In this document: positions 34,220 to 44,549 of the stretch, piece after piece
Layout: every line of letters begins with the position of its first letter
Numbering within the stretch: position 1 is the first letter of the stretch
Source of the DNA: Lentinula raphanica
Taxonomy: Eukaryota; Basidiomycota; Agaricomycetes; Agaricales; Omphalotaceae
Assembly: GCA_027919835.1 (NCBI GenBank)
Contig: JANVFP010000001.1
Coordinates: 744,001-808,000, forward strand
Reading direction: 5' to 3'
DNA: 64,000 bases
Translations under genes and position numbers: made by a program
Notes under the pieces: model-generated
Seen by the model: only the letters and a program-made list of their open reading frames with translations
Databases searched by the model: none
What the model was told of the DNA's origin: nothing

Positions 34220-34719
34220 ATGGCCAAACGACCCAAAGTCATATTGCGCGCTCTCTACGCGTTTCGGCGGGCTCGCCCAACCTCATCGGCGGATGGTCCG
34301 GGTTATTTGTATGCGTTCGTCGATAAAGGTCGCCGATGGAAGATCGGCATGTCTCGCGATTTCGAACGGAGAAAGAGGGAATGGGACCAGCAGTGTCCTT
34401 GTGACGATCGGGTTTGGATGGTCCCCATTGCTACGACGAGGAGACGTCGAGCAGGTGAGTCACTGATCATTATCGAGGTTCCGATTCTAACTTCGCTTTG
34501 GCAGAATCGCTGGCACATCTATCTTTGGAGCTCGAATGCTCTGAACGACCCAAATACTACTGTTCTAACTGTACGTTCCTCATTCTTCGAGCGCCCCATC
34601 GCCAACTTTCCTTCCAGGCCGAAGAAAACACGTTGAAGTATTCGCATTCTCGGACGATTGGTTTTACGATTGGGTGACGATTATTCGTCCTATCCTCGTT
34701 AGGTCATCGACGGCGTGAG
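34220..34719 (+). CDS. T5orf172/GIY-YIG superfamily protein
   Basis: Three exons (introns 34455-34504 and 34571-34617) give a protein of about 134 residues. The core reads GPGYLYAFVDKGRRWKIGMSRDFERRKREW near residues 30-60: the GYLY strand, the K-I-G segment and the Arg-rich helix match the GIY-YIG fold as found in the T5orf172 family. The second part reads RRRRAESLAHLSLELE, CSERPKYYCSNC and RRKHVEVFAF, where the conserved His and Glu lie. GIY-YIG domains cut or bind DNA. In basidiomycetes such genes are present in multiple lineage-specific copies of unknown role. No fusion domain is present. Confidence 0.72.
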
Positions 34720-36641
34720 GTAAATATTTCTTTCCTTCCTCGAAATCTTCTACTGACTCTCATCAGTTATAGTATCGGGGATCATATACATCATGTATTC
34801 AATCATTAGTGTAGTTTAGAACAACACGCAACTCTCTGCGAATACGAAAGACCAACAAAATACGCAACAATGTGCGAAATAAAACCTTTAAGCTACGTAT
34901 TACAGTGTTCGTCCTATTTCCTCTATTAACAAACATGTGCTAGGCCTATGATGCTCGTACCGCATACGCACTGCTCGTATTGCGACTGAAACGACGCGAT
35001 GCAGTCATTTCGGATGGTAAGCAAAAACTCTCCCTCAGAATGAGACTGCTGTGTATCTGATTTTCAATTCTCTGTTTGCAGAGCTAATCGTGAGTTCTCG
35101 ATCTGATATACTCAAGCGTTCAACGGCTCATCCTCGTAACTCACATAGTCATTGTGGCCAATGGTCGTCATCATTGTTGCCAACGCCGACCCAGCGCCAT
35201 TGGTCCAATCCTCGCAGCAACGTCAAACTCAACAGACGGAGTCGTCCAATCAAAAAGTTGAACGACCAATCCTCGGAACAAAGCGAATCTCATGAATCCT
35301 ACAATGCCATCGCATCTCTCGACACCATACAACGGTTTTGCGACTGTTGATGAATTCGTGGAGGGCACTTACGAAGGTAAGGATGTTTCGCTTTTGAGCC
35401 GATACTGCTGGATCCGCTAACAAACTTCACCGTTGATCGATACTTACACAGACCGTGGATCGACCTTTCAATTCACGCATCCAGTTTCCGAGCCATAATA
35501 ATATGACTGCTTGTACTTTCGACGTTCCGCTTTGTCCTTTCTCAATACACTCAACAATACATACTTCTTTTCCTTCAGTATATTCGTCTTTGTGAAATTT
35601 GCAACAGCTGTATACTTGAAGGAAGGAAACTGCTCGGCTCCACCGACGGTGGGTCCTACAAGGGAACAGTCGAGCCCAATGAATGAGAGAAAAAGTTGAA
35701 AGTTGCAAAAGGACCAAGGAGGCTTTTGTTTAGCACAAGCTGTACAAAAAGAGGAATAAGGTACATCAAAATGGAACAGGACATCAGCAACGTAGAATGA
35801 CAAACACACATAGGTGAAGAATCGAAACCAGAGGCTGCTCATTTTCTGTTGAAGTGCTTCCTTCCAATCACAAACCGGTGACCAATCACGAAACAACGAC
35901 CAGTCGCAAGTCGAGGACCAACGAACAAAACTTACATGGCATCTTGTTCAACTCGATCACGTATGTGTGTCAGTGCTAACAGGTGCAGGCCGTGTCTATA
36001 CGACCCTACTCAGAGTGGAGCGGAACACAACTCAAGCGTTTATTTATTCAGTCTAAGTCAAAATGAGAATGTCACGGTTCAGGATAGTATTATTCATATC
36101 ATTGATCAAATGATCAGAGTACCCGACCACCTATATCGATTTTGTCCAGATTATGTCGTCATAAAGAAGTTCAAGTCGCTTTGTCTTGCCAGCTAGCACC
36201 ATGAAAACACCAGTTCCTTTACCTGATCTCTGTGGCGATCATCGGTGACTTAGCCTGAGGATAAGCACATTGACGGTGTTGTTCTAGTTGTATAGAGTTG
36301 CGGGAGATATAGATACTATTCGAGAACAAGGTTGGTTAACTGGCAGTGGATGAAGGTAAACAAAAGAGAACGAGTGACGATCTTCTCACGACAGTCGTAT
36401 GCGAGCTTGTCTCGCAAAGCCTACGGGAGACTACGACAGTCGTAGACTCGAGCCAGTAACTTTGCACGACAGTCTGAGTCGAGCGCTCAGAAGGTGATTC
36501 CGCTCATCACGTCTCCGTCACGTCTCTGCCAGAGTGACTGGTTCGAGTCTACGACAGTCGACTCATTTACAGAAAACCCTTTAACTGCTACCATTATGTG
36601 CCCTTTTGACAAAACTCTGCTTTCATATCCTCTCTCCCTCC
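34720..36641. other. Intergenic; contains dispersed segment at 35690-36030
   Basis: No gene recognised. Bases 35690-36030 resemble 16890-17190 upstream of the HECT-like gene. Bases 36388-36564 carry four copies of an ACGACAGTC motif, two of them within near-palindromes (ACGACAGTCGT). Confidence 0.5.
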
Positions 36642-38004
36642 ATGTCTACAGCACACAAATTGATTCTCGACGACAGCGAATCAGATGTCAATGTATACAA
36701 CGAAGAACTCTGGCTCAACGAAATGTTCGGGCGGGACCATTATGATTGACTCAAGAGTAAAGGCTACCTCCTCCGTCCTCGATACCATCCAGACTGAACC
36801 CCATCCTGGACTGGAAGTATCAAAGACCCATTCAGGTTTGGATGATTGTCAAACTAAAGGGCCATTCGTGAGTGCCCTGTTTCTTAACTTTGAACTCAGC
36901 CGTTAAGTTGACCATTCAGATTCTATCTATTAATCTCGACGCCATTCGTGTTGCGGATCGAAATCCTATCATGCTCAGACTCGCAGACCCTCCTTCTACT
37001 TCGTAGGAGCTCGAGATTGGACGCCTAGTATCGTCAAGGGATATGCGGTCTGATCCTCGGAATCACTGCGTGCCCATCTACGATACCGTTGAACTATCTA
37101 AAGCCATTGACAAAGGAAGGAGTTGTATCGTGGTCATGCCATATCTCGTTGACTGGGATCGGATTGAATCTCAGACTGTAGGAGAACTTGTTGTTGATTT
37201 CTGCAGTCAAATCTTCGAAGTATGCCGCTTGACTTCTCTGGCGTACATTGAAACCATTCTGATGATTCGGTTCACAGGGCTTGCAGTTTATGCACAACCG
37301 CAATGTTGCACATGAGTCAGTACTCTACGATATTCAACAGGAGTCCTCATCTAATCTTCTTTAAGCAGCGACGCCAAGGATTGTCACCTTTATATCCACT
37401 ACCTCCACATTTTTGTGACGGTTCGAAGAGAATGGACTGGAAGAGATCGTTAAAGCCCCGCAGCCGCACCCTCTATCCTCTATTCCATTGCCACCATACG
37501 TACGACTCGCGATCCAGTTCGACTCACAGGATATGGTGGTGATCAAACCGTCCCCGAATTCAAGAGGAACGAACCCTGTCACCCTTTCGCAGTCGGCGTT
37601 TATTGTCTAAAAACGTTCTTCGACAAAAAGCTCACCAATGGTGCTTACCATCACTCCTTTTGTTGACGTCTGATGTATGATATCTTCACCTCTGTTTAGG
37701 GGTACCCTGTTCTGAGAGAGCCTCCTAGACAAGTTACGAAACGTTGGGTTTTTGCGAGATCTCGTCGCAGACATTACCCATGACGATCCTTTCAAACAAC
37801 CTACGATGGACCCAGGTCGTCGCACGCTTCGAGGACATTCTTAACGGATGGAGTTGGTGGAAATTACGTTCGCGGGTTTCGGACAAAACCCTACCTTTGG
37901 TTTTCCACCGCCTGTGCACCCCTATACATTGGAGTGTTCAACTCTCTGACTTCTTCCGGTTGAAATCGCCCGTCCCAAAACACACTCCTCCGAGCTTGGT
38001 CTGA
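36642..38004 (+). pseudogene. Agaricomycete protein-kinase-like gene, decayed
   Basis: From ATG 36642 the frame gives MSTAHKLILDDSESDVNVYN and LNEMFGRDHYD, then TGA where the family has Trp, LKSKGYLLRPRYHPD, then another TGA at a Trp position, and TPSWTG. Further on are DPRNHCVPIYDTVE, SCIVVMPYL, then GLQFMHNRNVAHE. Near 37775 comes DITHDDPFKQPTMD, with a one-base shift before VVARFEDILNGWSWWKLRSRV. This order matches a kinase-like family common in agarics. Two in-frame stops and at least one frameshift show it is dead. Confidence 0.72.
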
Positions 38005-38689
38005 CTTCTTCTATACGTTTCCGATCATCTACAGTATTGAGGTTCGAAACTACGCCTTGCTGTGAAGTCGAGTATGTCATCCACTGTGGGTTCGTGCGCT
38101 TCTGATTCTGAATATACTGCATATTTTTCGTTCTTCCAAGTCTTTCACCTAGTCGTTTGAAACTCGGTCGTCGTAACCATACTTGAATCATCTCATTCCA
38201 AACCGAATACCGTATCAAATTGGCGAAGAGATACTCGGCAGCCGTCATCAACCTCTAGAACACATTTCGAAATACAGAAAGAGATGATCAGAACGGCTTG
38301 AACGAGCTACAACGGAGCTGCGACCATGACGTGGAGTCTTTACGACGTACTGCTGTGATGCAGTCGTGCCTGGCATGAATGCTATGTCGTGGTTCAGATA
38401 GTTCCAAATAATTAATCTGACTCAAGGCACATGAGACTGGAGCACAGATTGGGCGGCGACGAGCGTCTGAGGCAGATGTGATGTTAACAAAAAGACGTCG
38501 ATAAGTGTTACGAGACTGTTACGAGATACAAGCATTGAAGCAAGAGATATGCTCGCGCATGGACAATAAGAGCGAAGAGAAAGGGTAGTAATACCTCCTC
38601 TGACTTTCAGCAGTGCAGGAATGCATCTGCTGGGTGGATCTTCTCTCTAAACTTCTATCTCTCCCTCTATCTGCTTGACTGCCCCAAAG

Positions 38690-38875
38690 CGGAGGGCGCA
38701 CATGAGAAGAAAGAAGCCAGGTTTCGTAACATGTATTTCTTGTATGATCCAGTGGTATCACATCGAATGATATCTATCTCGTGCTCTCCTCGGCTTTGAC
38801 ACAGGAAACGCCCTAAAATGCCTCGTCAATTCGTGTGTCAGCATCATCGATCAACATATCCTCACCTCTGTAAGC
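38690..38875. repeat. Left diverged flanking repeat of the secreted-protein gene
   Basis: Shares 'cggagggcgcacatg' and, further on, an 'aaaatgcctc' stretch followed by an exact match to 40668-40695 that reads 'cagcatcatcgatcaacata' and runs into 'tcctcacct'. The order matches about 40417-40697 on the other side of the gene. The spacing between the shared blocks differs. Confidence 0.6.
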
Positions 38876-38975
38876 CTTCGTATCCCAGATTGTCACCCAT
38901 TCCAGATACCATCTTCCCCCGACGCACCCTGAACAGCCTGCTCTTTGACGGTACCGAGAATGACGCCCATGAGCG

Positions 38976-40013
38976 TCAAAACGCACTATCTTCGGTGCTA
39001 GAACTCATAGTCGAAGTCAAGTCGTCCGTATCGACCTCAATACCGTTTTCCATCACTCTATGCCACCTAAATTCCTCTTCGCGGGGTGCGTGATCATAAC
39101 AGTACCACTCCTTCGTCTTTTCCCGGTAGTACCGCCACTGAGGTTCGGGCTTGCCCTCTTTCTGTACCTCCTGCTGATTCACGCAGTCGAAGGACACCAC
39201 ACCGGACTCGTCATGAAGGCTACACACGGGGCAATCGTCACGGGTTTTGCATCGGTGGATGTCCTCCCCACGAAGACCATGAGTGTTTTCAGGATCGTCG
39301 ACAGGGAGGTGACACCAATGCCCCTCCCCGTACTCGATAACTTCCCGCATAAAATCGCGCTTCTCGATCCATTTCGTTGGAACACTCCCGTAAAGGTTCT
39401 GCACCGGGCCCGTCATCATCGCGTTGAGCTTGTCCAACCAAGTGTCACCCTGGCAACGCACGAGCTGCCATGCAAACCTTCTTTTGGACTTGATATCGGG
39501 GAATGTGGCAGGCATCGTGGCGAGGACTAGTCCACCGGAAGGGTAACCAAACCTCAATGCCGGACTAACCCCCTGAGATCTGTTGGGTACTAGTTGATCT
39601 ACTGTATTTTCTTCTCCTCCTCCTTGTCCTCCTCCCAGTTCTAAGCGAATGTTGTCAACGAACAGGACCCACTGTTCTCCTAGCGTGGGTGGCAGGTCAT
39701 AGTAGCGTATCTCTTGTCGGTTTGATATTGCATACAACACAACGGTCATGTCTTTCTTTGCTCCACCTTCACAACAATGAGTACGAAAATCTTGTGTGGA
39801 CGGACCAAGATGCAACAACGTACTTTTTCCTGTCGCTTTTGTCCGACCTGTTGCTTTTGTCCAAAGGTTTTTCACCGTCGAGATAACACCAACGCCGTAA
39901 CTCTTCGTTTCTTGGCGATGTGCATTTACAGGTGCGGCTGTCACGCCAAAGAGGGTTGAGAGGAATAGGAGCCCAGTCAAAAGGCGCGATGAGGAGGGTG
40001 ATAGAAGAATCAT
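38976..40013 (-). CDS. Putative secreted protein, unknown family
   Basis: An intronless-looking ORF. The start at 40013 (MILLSPSSSRLLTGLLFLS) is preferred to the Met 13 codons upstream because it gives a clean signal peptide cut near GVTAAPVNA. The mature protein of about 315 residues has a Gly-rich stretch (LELGGGQGGGEE), a PSGGLVLATMPA segment, several Cys (HRCKTRDDCPVCSLHDE) and an acidic, Ser-rich tail. I recognise no catalytic motif. The signal peptide suggests export. The flanks on both sides share diverged direct repeats. Confidence 0.6.
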   Translation of the reverse strand: MILLSPSSSRLLTGLLFLSTLFGVTAAPVNAHRQETKSYGVGVISTVKNLWTKATGRTKATGKSTLLHLGPSTQDFRTHCCEGGAKKDMTVVLYAISNRQEIRYYDLPPTLGEQWVLFVDNIRLELGGGQGGGEENTVDQLVPNRSQGVSPALRFGYPSGGLVLATMPATFPDIKSKRRFAWQLVRCQGDTWLDKLNAMMTGPVQNLYGSVPTKWIEKRDFMREVIEYGEGHWCHLPVDDPENTHGLRGEDIHRCKTRDDCPVCSLHDESGVVSFDCVNQQEVQKEGKPEPQWRYYREKTKEWYCYDHAPREEEFRWHRVMENGIEVDTDDLTSTMSSSTEDSAF

Positions 40014-40416
40014 GCTGCTGATTTTCCGAATGAACAACTCCAACCTCAACAAAACTAAGCATCAATCAAGGCTCGTCGGAAGACAAAGAATACGTCTCAG
40101 GTATGAGATAGACATACCAGTAAATGAACCGATTTGAGAACTCGTGTTAAAGCGGAGGCGTAGTTATGCGATCTACGGATATAGATGGTTCGATATGTTC
40201 GTCCAGCGAATATATCTATTCGATTTGCACAATGGCTTTGGGATGATCGTGCTTTGAGCTGGAGTCAACGTGAAGAAGAAAAGAGAAGGGAGATACAAGA
40301 AATGTGCTCACGTTTGAACAATCGAGAGGGAAAGAAAGGGCAGTGCCCACCGACTTCGGATCACTGATATCAGTGGTAAAACAGCGCATCCAGATGGGCT
40401 TCCACCCGCTTCACTG

Positions 40417-40697
40417 CCTCATACCGGAGGGCGCACATGGAAGCAGTCTGGAGAACCTATATATGGTAGTTGGAAGCTGGCTAACAATCAGTTCCATCTT
40501 GTCACATCCCCTAATAGCTGTCCCTTACATCTATCGATTGCACAGGACTTATCGCAAGTCATCTCCTGGGCCATTAGCGCCATCCCGAGAGCCAATCAAT
40601 AGGTTTGAGCAGGTTTGAGCCTGCTTGGAAAATGCCTCATACAAGCTCATACATCAATCCGTGTTTCAGCATCATCGATCAACATATCCTCACCTGG
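40417..40697. repeat. Right diverged flanking repeat of the secreted-protein gene
   Basis: Counterpart of 38690-38875 in the same orientation. The two probably derive from a local duplication that included upstream sequence of this gene or a relative. Confidence 0.6.
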
Positions 40698-41223
40698 AAT
40701 TATGTATGTATGTGGATTATCACCGAAGTATATCTCAGCTGCCAAAGGTTCCAAAGGATTGCAGTGGTCTCTATCCTGGTACCTAAACCTTGACATTGAA
40801 CCGTTGAATTTTCTTTGTTTATCAGCAAGTCTACTTGCTTAGGTGTGGCTCTTTCCGATGTGTTCCCGCACCCAAGGCGTGAATTTGGCGATCAATCCGA
40901 TTTTCTTCCCAAAAACTCATGTCCGGTAACGAATCCATTGTATTTCTGGGTGCCAAGATTACATGAGAGGGTAATGTTGATGCAGTATCGTTCATCACGG
41001 TCCTCGTCTGAAAGTCACTGTTTGCGAACCTCGATTTTTGCCTGTTGCTTTTTGTCGCAAATCGTCACATCTAACGATGGGCTAGCCCCTTGAAAGTCCT
41101 GCTTGTATTGTTTTTCGCAGTTTTACATAAACATGAAATACAGCTCGCGAACTGTATAATTCAATCCGTAAGATTTCAGCCATCACCCAAAGGAGGCACT
41201 CACCGTTCTTAGATCCGGATACC

Positions 41224-42197
41224 TCATTCCCAAATCGCCATTTCCGTTCGACAAATCTCCCATAATACAGGACACCCAAACTCCATTGCGTTAGGGATCT
41301 GTGTTCCAACTCGTGATCGAAGCTCAAATGTAGCTTCGCAATCACAGTCGTGATAGATGGACTGATCAAAGTCGATGAGACGAATGTCATTACCGTTAAC
41401 GAGTACGTTGCGTTCAGCGAACTAGAAATCGCAACAAGGTGTGATAACGTTGTATGAGAAGGTGTAGACAAACACGAAGATGAACAAGCGACTCACATCG
41501 CCGTGATGGAGGCCACACCGGTGTAGCTTGACAAGACTATCTAGAATTCGCAACCTTGCTCAAAATGGAACCAGTCGAGTTGCGCGTGTCAGTAATTCGA
41601 AGTAGGACAGAGAAGGTTGAAGCAAGCTATACCATATGACTGAACGCACCTTAAATCGATTGATAGCTTCCTGAACGGTGCCCTCAGAGATTCTCCCCAG
41701 TATTCCAATGCTAGGCAAGCAATTTCTTGCCCATCGGGACCAACGCCGGTGAAGAACCCATAACACCTTGGAACGACAACACCTTGCAAAGAGCGTAACG
41801 TGAATTCGTATGTTTGTGCTTCTTGATATAGATCGTCCACCAGATCCTCTCTGAAAGCAAATTTCAACGCGATTGATGTCTTTGGGTGATGAACTGGTGA
41901 TAATTCCTGCGAAGGAGTTAAATTCATCTGAGAGCGCCGCCACTCTCTACGATCGTCTGGTACAGCGAGAGCACGAAAGACAGGAGAGTCTGAGCCATAA
42001 TCGGAGTATGTGTTCGGGTCGACGCTCAATGTGAGTCGAGTGTTATCGTTGAGGTTGTATGATTCATTGGAGTCCGAGTCAGAACAGTCAGAATCTGAGC
42101 GATGTAGTGAGGACTGTAGGTTGAGTTCAGCAATGTGCCAACCAGGCCACTGTTCCCGAGGAAATTTGACGCGAATAGCACGAATAGAAGACGACAT
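41224..42197 (-). CDS. Agaricomycete kinase-like (PKL) protein, intact
   Basis: Three exons (introns 41555-41649 and 41422-41496) join in one frame. After a Ser/Asp-rich start, residues about 105-170 read ALKFAFREDLVDDLYQEAQTYE and GVVVPRCYGFFTG, CLALEYWGE, the small-lobe elements of kinase-like folds (a Lys, then an Glu-containing helix). The exon junction yields KLHRCGLHHGD/FAERNVLV, equivalent to the catalytic loop with its Asp, and LIDFDQ takes the place of the DFG motif. The protein ends early (EFGCPVLWEICRTEMAIWE) without a full C-lobe, as in others of this agaric family. Activity is doubtful or atypical. Confidence 0.75.
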
Positions 42198-42274
42198 CCA
42201 AGAAACAGAGTGATCAGAAAGAGCAAGATACTTGGGTCTTTATGAAAAAATCTCCGTCGGTCAAGTCGGCCCAC

Positions 42275-43058
42275 GTGGTCCGAAACTCACCACGTGATGG
42301 CTTCGCGTGCCGTCAACGCGTCTCCCAAAGTCGCGCTTTTGCTTCGTAACTACCACTGTTTGACCACGATAGGCAATTAGTAGAGCCGTCGAGAGATGGG
42401 TGCCTCTCAAGCTTATACTGCATCTATTTCTAGCATCACTTGACTGCTACAACCTAAAGTCCAATACGTTATCGGCGTTCAAGGGAATCCGATGGCTATA
42501 GCCCTACATAGTAGTTCTTCAGAGCACTCCATATTGAGATGCCAGTCTGCTGTCCAACGTCCCACTCTAATTGAATGCGGGCAAACATGTGAGCCTCCGC
42601 TCTCGGGATACATCAAGATGCCAATCTGCCTCTGAATACGAAGCGAAGAATCAGCGGTATGTAAGAAAAGCGATAACAGCCATTCGTCTGGCAAATAGGG
42701 TTTACCGGTCCTTCACAGGTGCTTACAGGCAGGGTACGTGACAAGATACAAGGACAACAGTAACACTTGTCCTGTTCGCCATATTCTGAGCCGCATTTAC
42801 GACGCTCTTAAATATCTGAGCTCTAGTGTTCACAGATGTGTCAAATCAAACTCTCATCTTGATTCTTCTTGACAGTGAAGTACAATCGATATAAGCTCAT
42901 TCGTCCACCAGAATCAACAATAAATAATACTATATGCATCTTTTCAACTCTCGAGCTGGAAGACTGATGGGTACAACGGTATCGGGCCTAGGCCTATCCA
43001 CCTGACGTCCAACCCATACATGATACAAGTTCTCCAACCGACTCCATGCGAGATCCAT
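42275..43058. other. Intergenic, nothing recognised
   Basis: No gene or clear repeat seen between the kinase-like gene and the surface-protein gene. Short ORFs at 42479 and 42944 lack motifs. Confidence 0.5.
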
Positions 43059-43975
43059 TCAAAGAACGCCGACACCAACCATAACGCCGAGCACTCCCAC
43101 CACAGCTGAAGCCATAGATCCTTTGAACGAACCCATCGCACCGTTCAAGCCTGAGATTCCACTTCCACTACTAGTGGTCTCACTTTCTGCAGACGAAGTG
43201 GCGGTTCCCGTGGTAGATACACCGGCCGGTCCTGTGGTTGCGGTAGATTGGCCCGTCGTCGCCGCAGCCTTGGAGGAGGAAGTACTGAGGCTAAGAGAGG
43301 AGAACGACACAGAGCCGGTATCTCCCGACGCTGTAGTAGAGGCCGAGACGGTGAGAGTAGGGAATCCAGAGACCGTAGAACATTCCTCGCTCATAGCTTC
43401 GAATCATAAGTTGTGAATGAGTGTGTGTGGAAGGAAAGAAGTTTGAAGGCATGGACTCACAATCAAGAACCTCGTTTCCTTCCTCTATCATAGAAGCAGT
43501 GGGGTCCAGTGAAATCAGGCAATTGACACAAGATTCCATCTCGTTGGCATTATCAGTGGTGCAGACGCAGGAAACCGTAGTACATGTCTGTAAGAGAATG
43601 AAACCGTGTTTCCATTGGTGAAATGAATGAGTCCGAAAGATCGTACGATTGCTTACGCTGATGGTATTGAGCACGGTCGTGCATTGACTTTGGCACTGAC
43701 GACGGATCGAAAAATGATGAGCTCAGCCACATGTTGCCGAGAGGACAGAACACACCTGGGTAGGTATGTCCGAAGGATCAATGCCCGAAGTAGAGGACTG
43801 TCTTGGGATCAAAACGTCGAGAGCATTGTACGCGCGCTCCCAGATGTTGGACTCAGTGGCAGCGACTGGTACGACGAATCAGCGTATGAACCTGAATAAC
43901 ACAACAAGAACAACGATACCGACAAGATTGAGCCGCCAAGCCACCGAGAATCAAGAACGAAGTAGTCTTAACCAT
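43059..43975 (-). CDS. Secreted Ser/Thr-rich protein, probably GPI-anchored
   Basis: The start at 43975 gives the signal peptide MVKTTSFLILGGLAAQSFA after the first intron is removed. The mature part begins ATESNIWERAYNALDVLIPRQ. A small Cys-rich domain follows across two introns: CQSQCTTVLNTIS, then TCTTVSCVCTT and SCVNCL. After YEAMSEECSTVSG comes a long Ser/Thr/Ala/Gly region that would be O-glycosylated. A hydrophobic C-terminus (SAVVGVLGVMVGVGVL) preceded by small residues fits a GPI-attachment signal. The same layout and Cys spacing occur in the genes at 52223 and 61393. The role is likely at the cell wall; function unknown. Confidence 0.75.
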
Positions 43976-44272
43976 GTTTATAGCGAGCAACAAGAAAGAA
44001 CGTTTGCGCCTAAACAAGCGAACTTGGTCAAGGTGGAAAAGATGGGAATAAGGATGGAGGTTGCATGTCGAACGGTGCAATTTAAGGCAGTGCCAAGCGC
44101 AAGATTGATCTCCGACTCTTTAGAGGAGGGTTTTGTGGTGTTCAAATGTCGAAAAATTCTGCAATCTTGCCCTTCTAGGAAATTTTATATTGCATTGTGT
44201 AATCAGCTGAGTAATGCAGTATTACCTTTTGATGGCACATGATGCCTTTCACTTTCCACGGTATATTCTAGA
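43976..44272. other. Intergenic, nothing recognised
   Basis: Upstream region of the surface-protein gene, ending at the left inverted repeat of the MITE-like element. No gene seen. Confidence 0.5.
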
Positions 44273-44283
44273 CTGCTAGTAAG

Positions 44284-44299
44284 GAACACAGGGACCCCC
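44284..44299 (+). repeat. Left core site of copy A (attL-like)
   Basis: GAACACAGGGACCCCC. To its left is host MITE sequence (...ctagtaag); to its right the element begins ctaagcattccc. The same 16 bases recur at 50503, 53452 and 59672. Confidence 0.8.
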
Positions 44300-44549
44300 T
44301 AAGCATTCCCACGCAGTGGGTCTCCAAAGGAGGGCGACCAGGCGCGTGCCGAATGCCGCTGGTCACCAGTTCGGGCGACTTCGATAAGGGTACGCAGGGA
44401 TCATAGTTGGCGAGGTCTCCTATAGCGTACCTCACTCTCCCTTTGTACTGTACTTGCCTCTCTCTCTAAGTACCATTTATCAATCACATTCTCTGCATTT
44501 TCAACTCATTTTCTTACGGCGATACGTTTGGCAACTGTATATATATCTG

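Noticed and set aside
35468..35896. 142-codon minus-strand ORF as a Cys-rich protein
   Set aside because: It lies in the dispersed non-coding segment shared with 16890-17190, where the frame is not conserved.
39060..39530. Plus-strand ORF of 156 codons
   Set aside because: Antisense to the secreted-protein gene 38976-40013; no motif.
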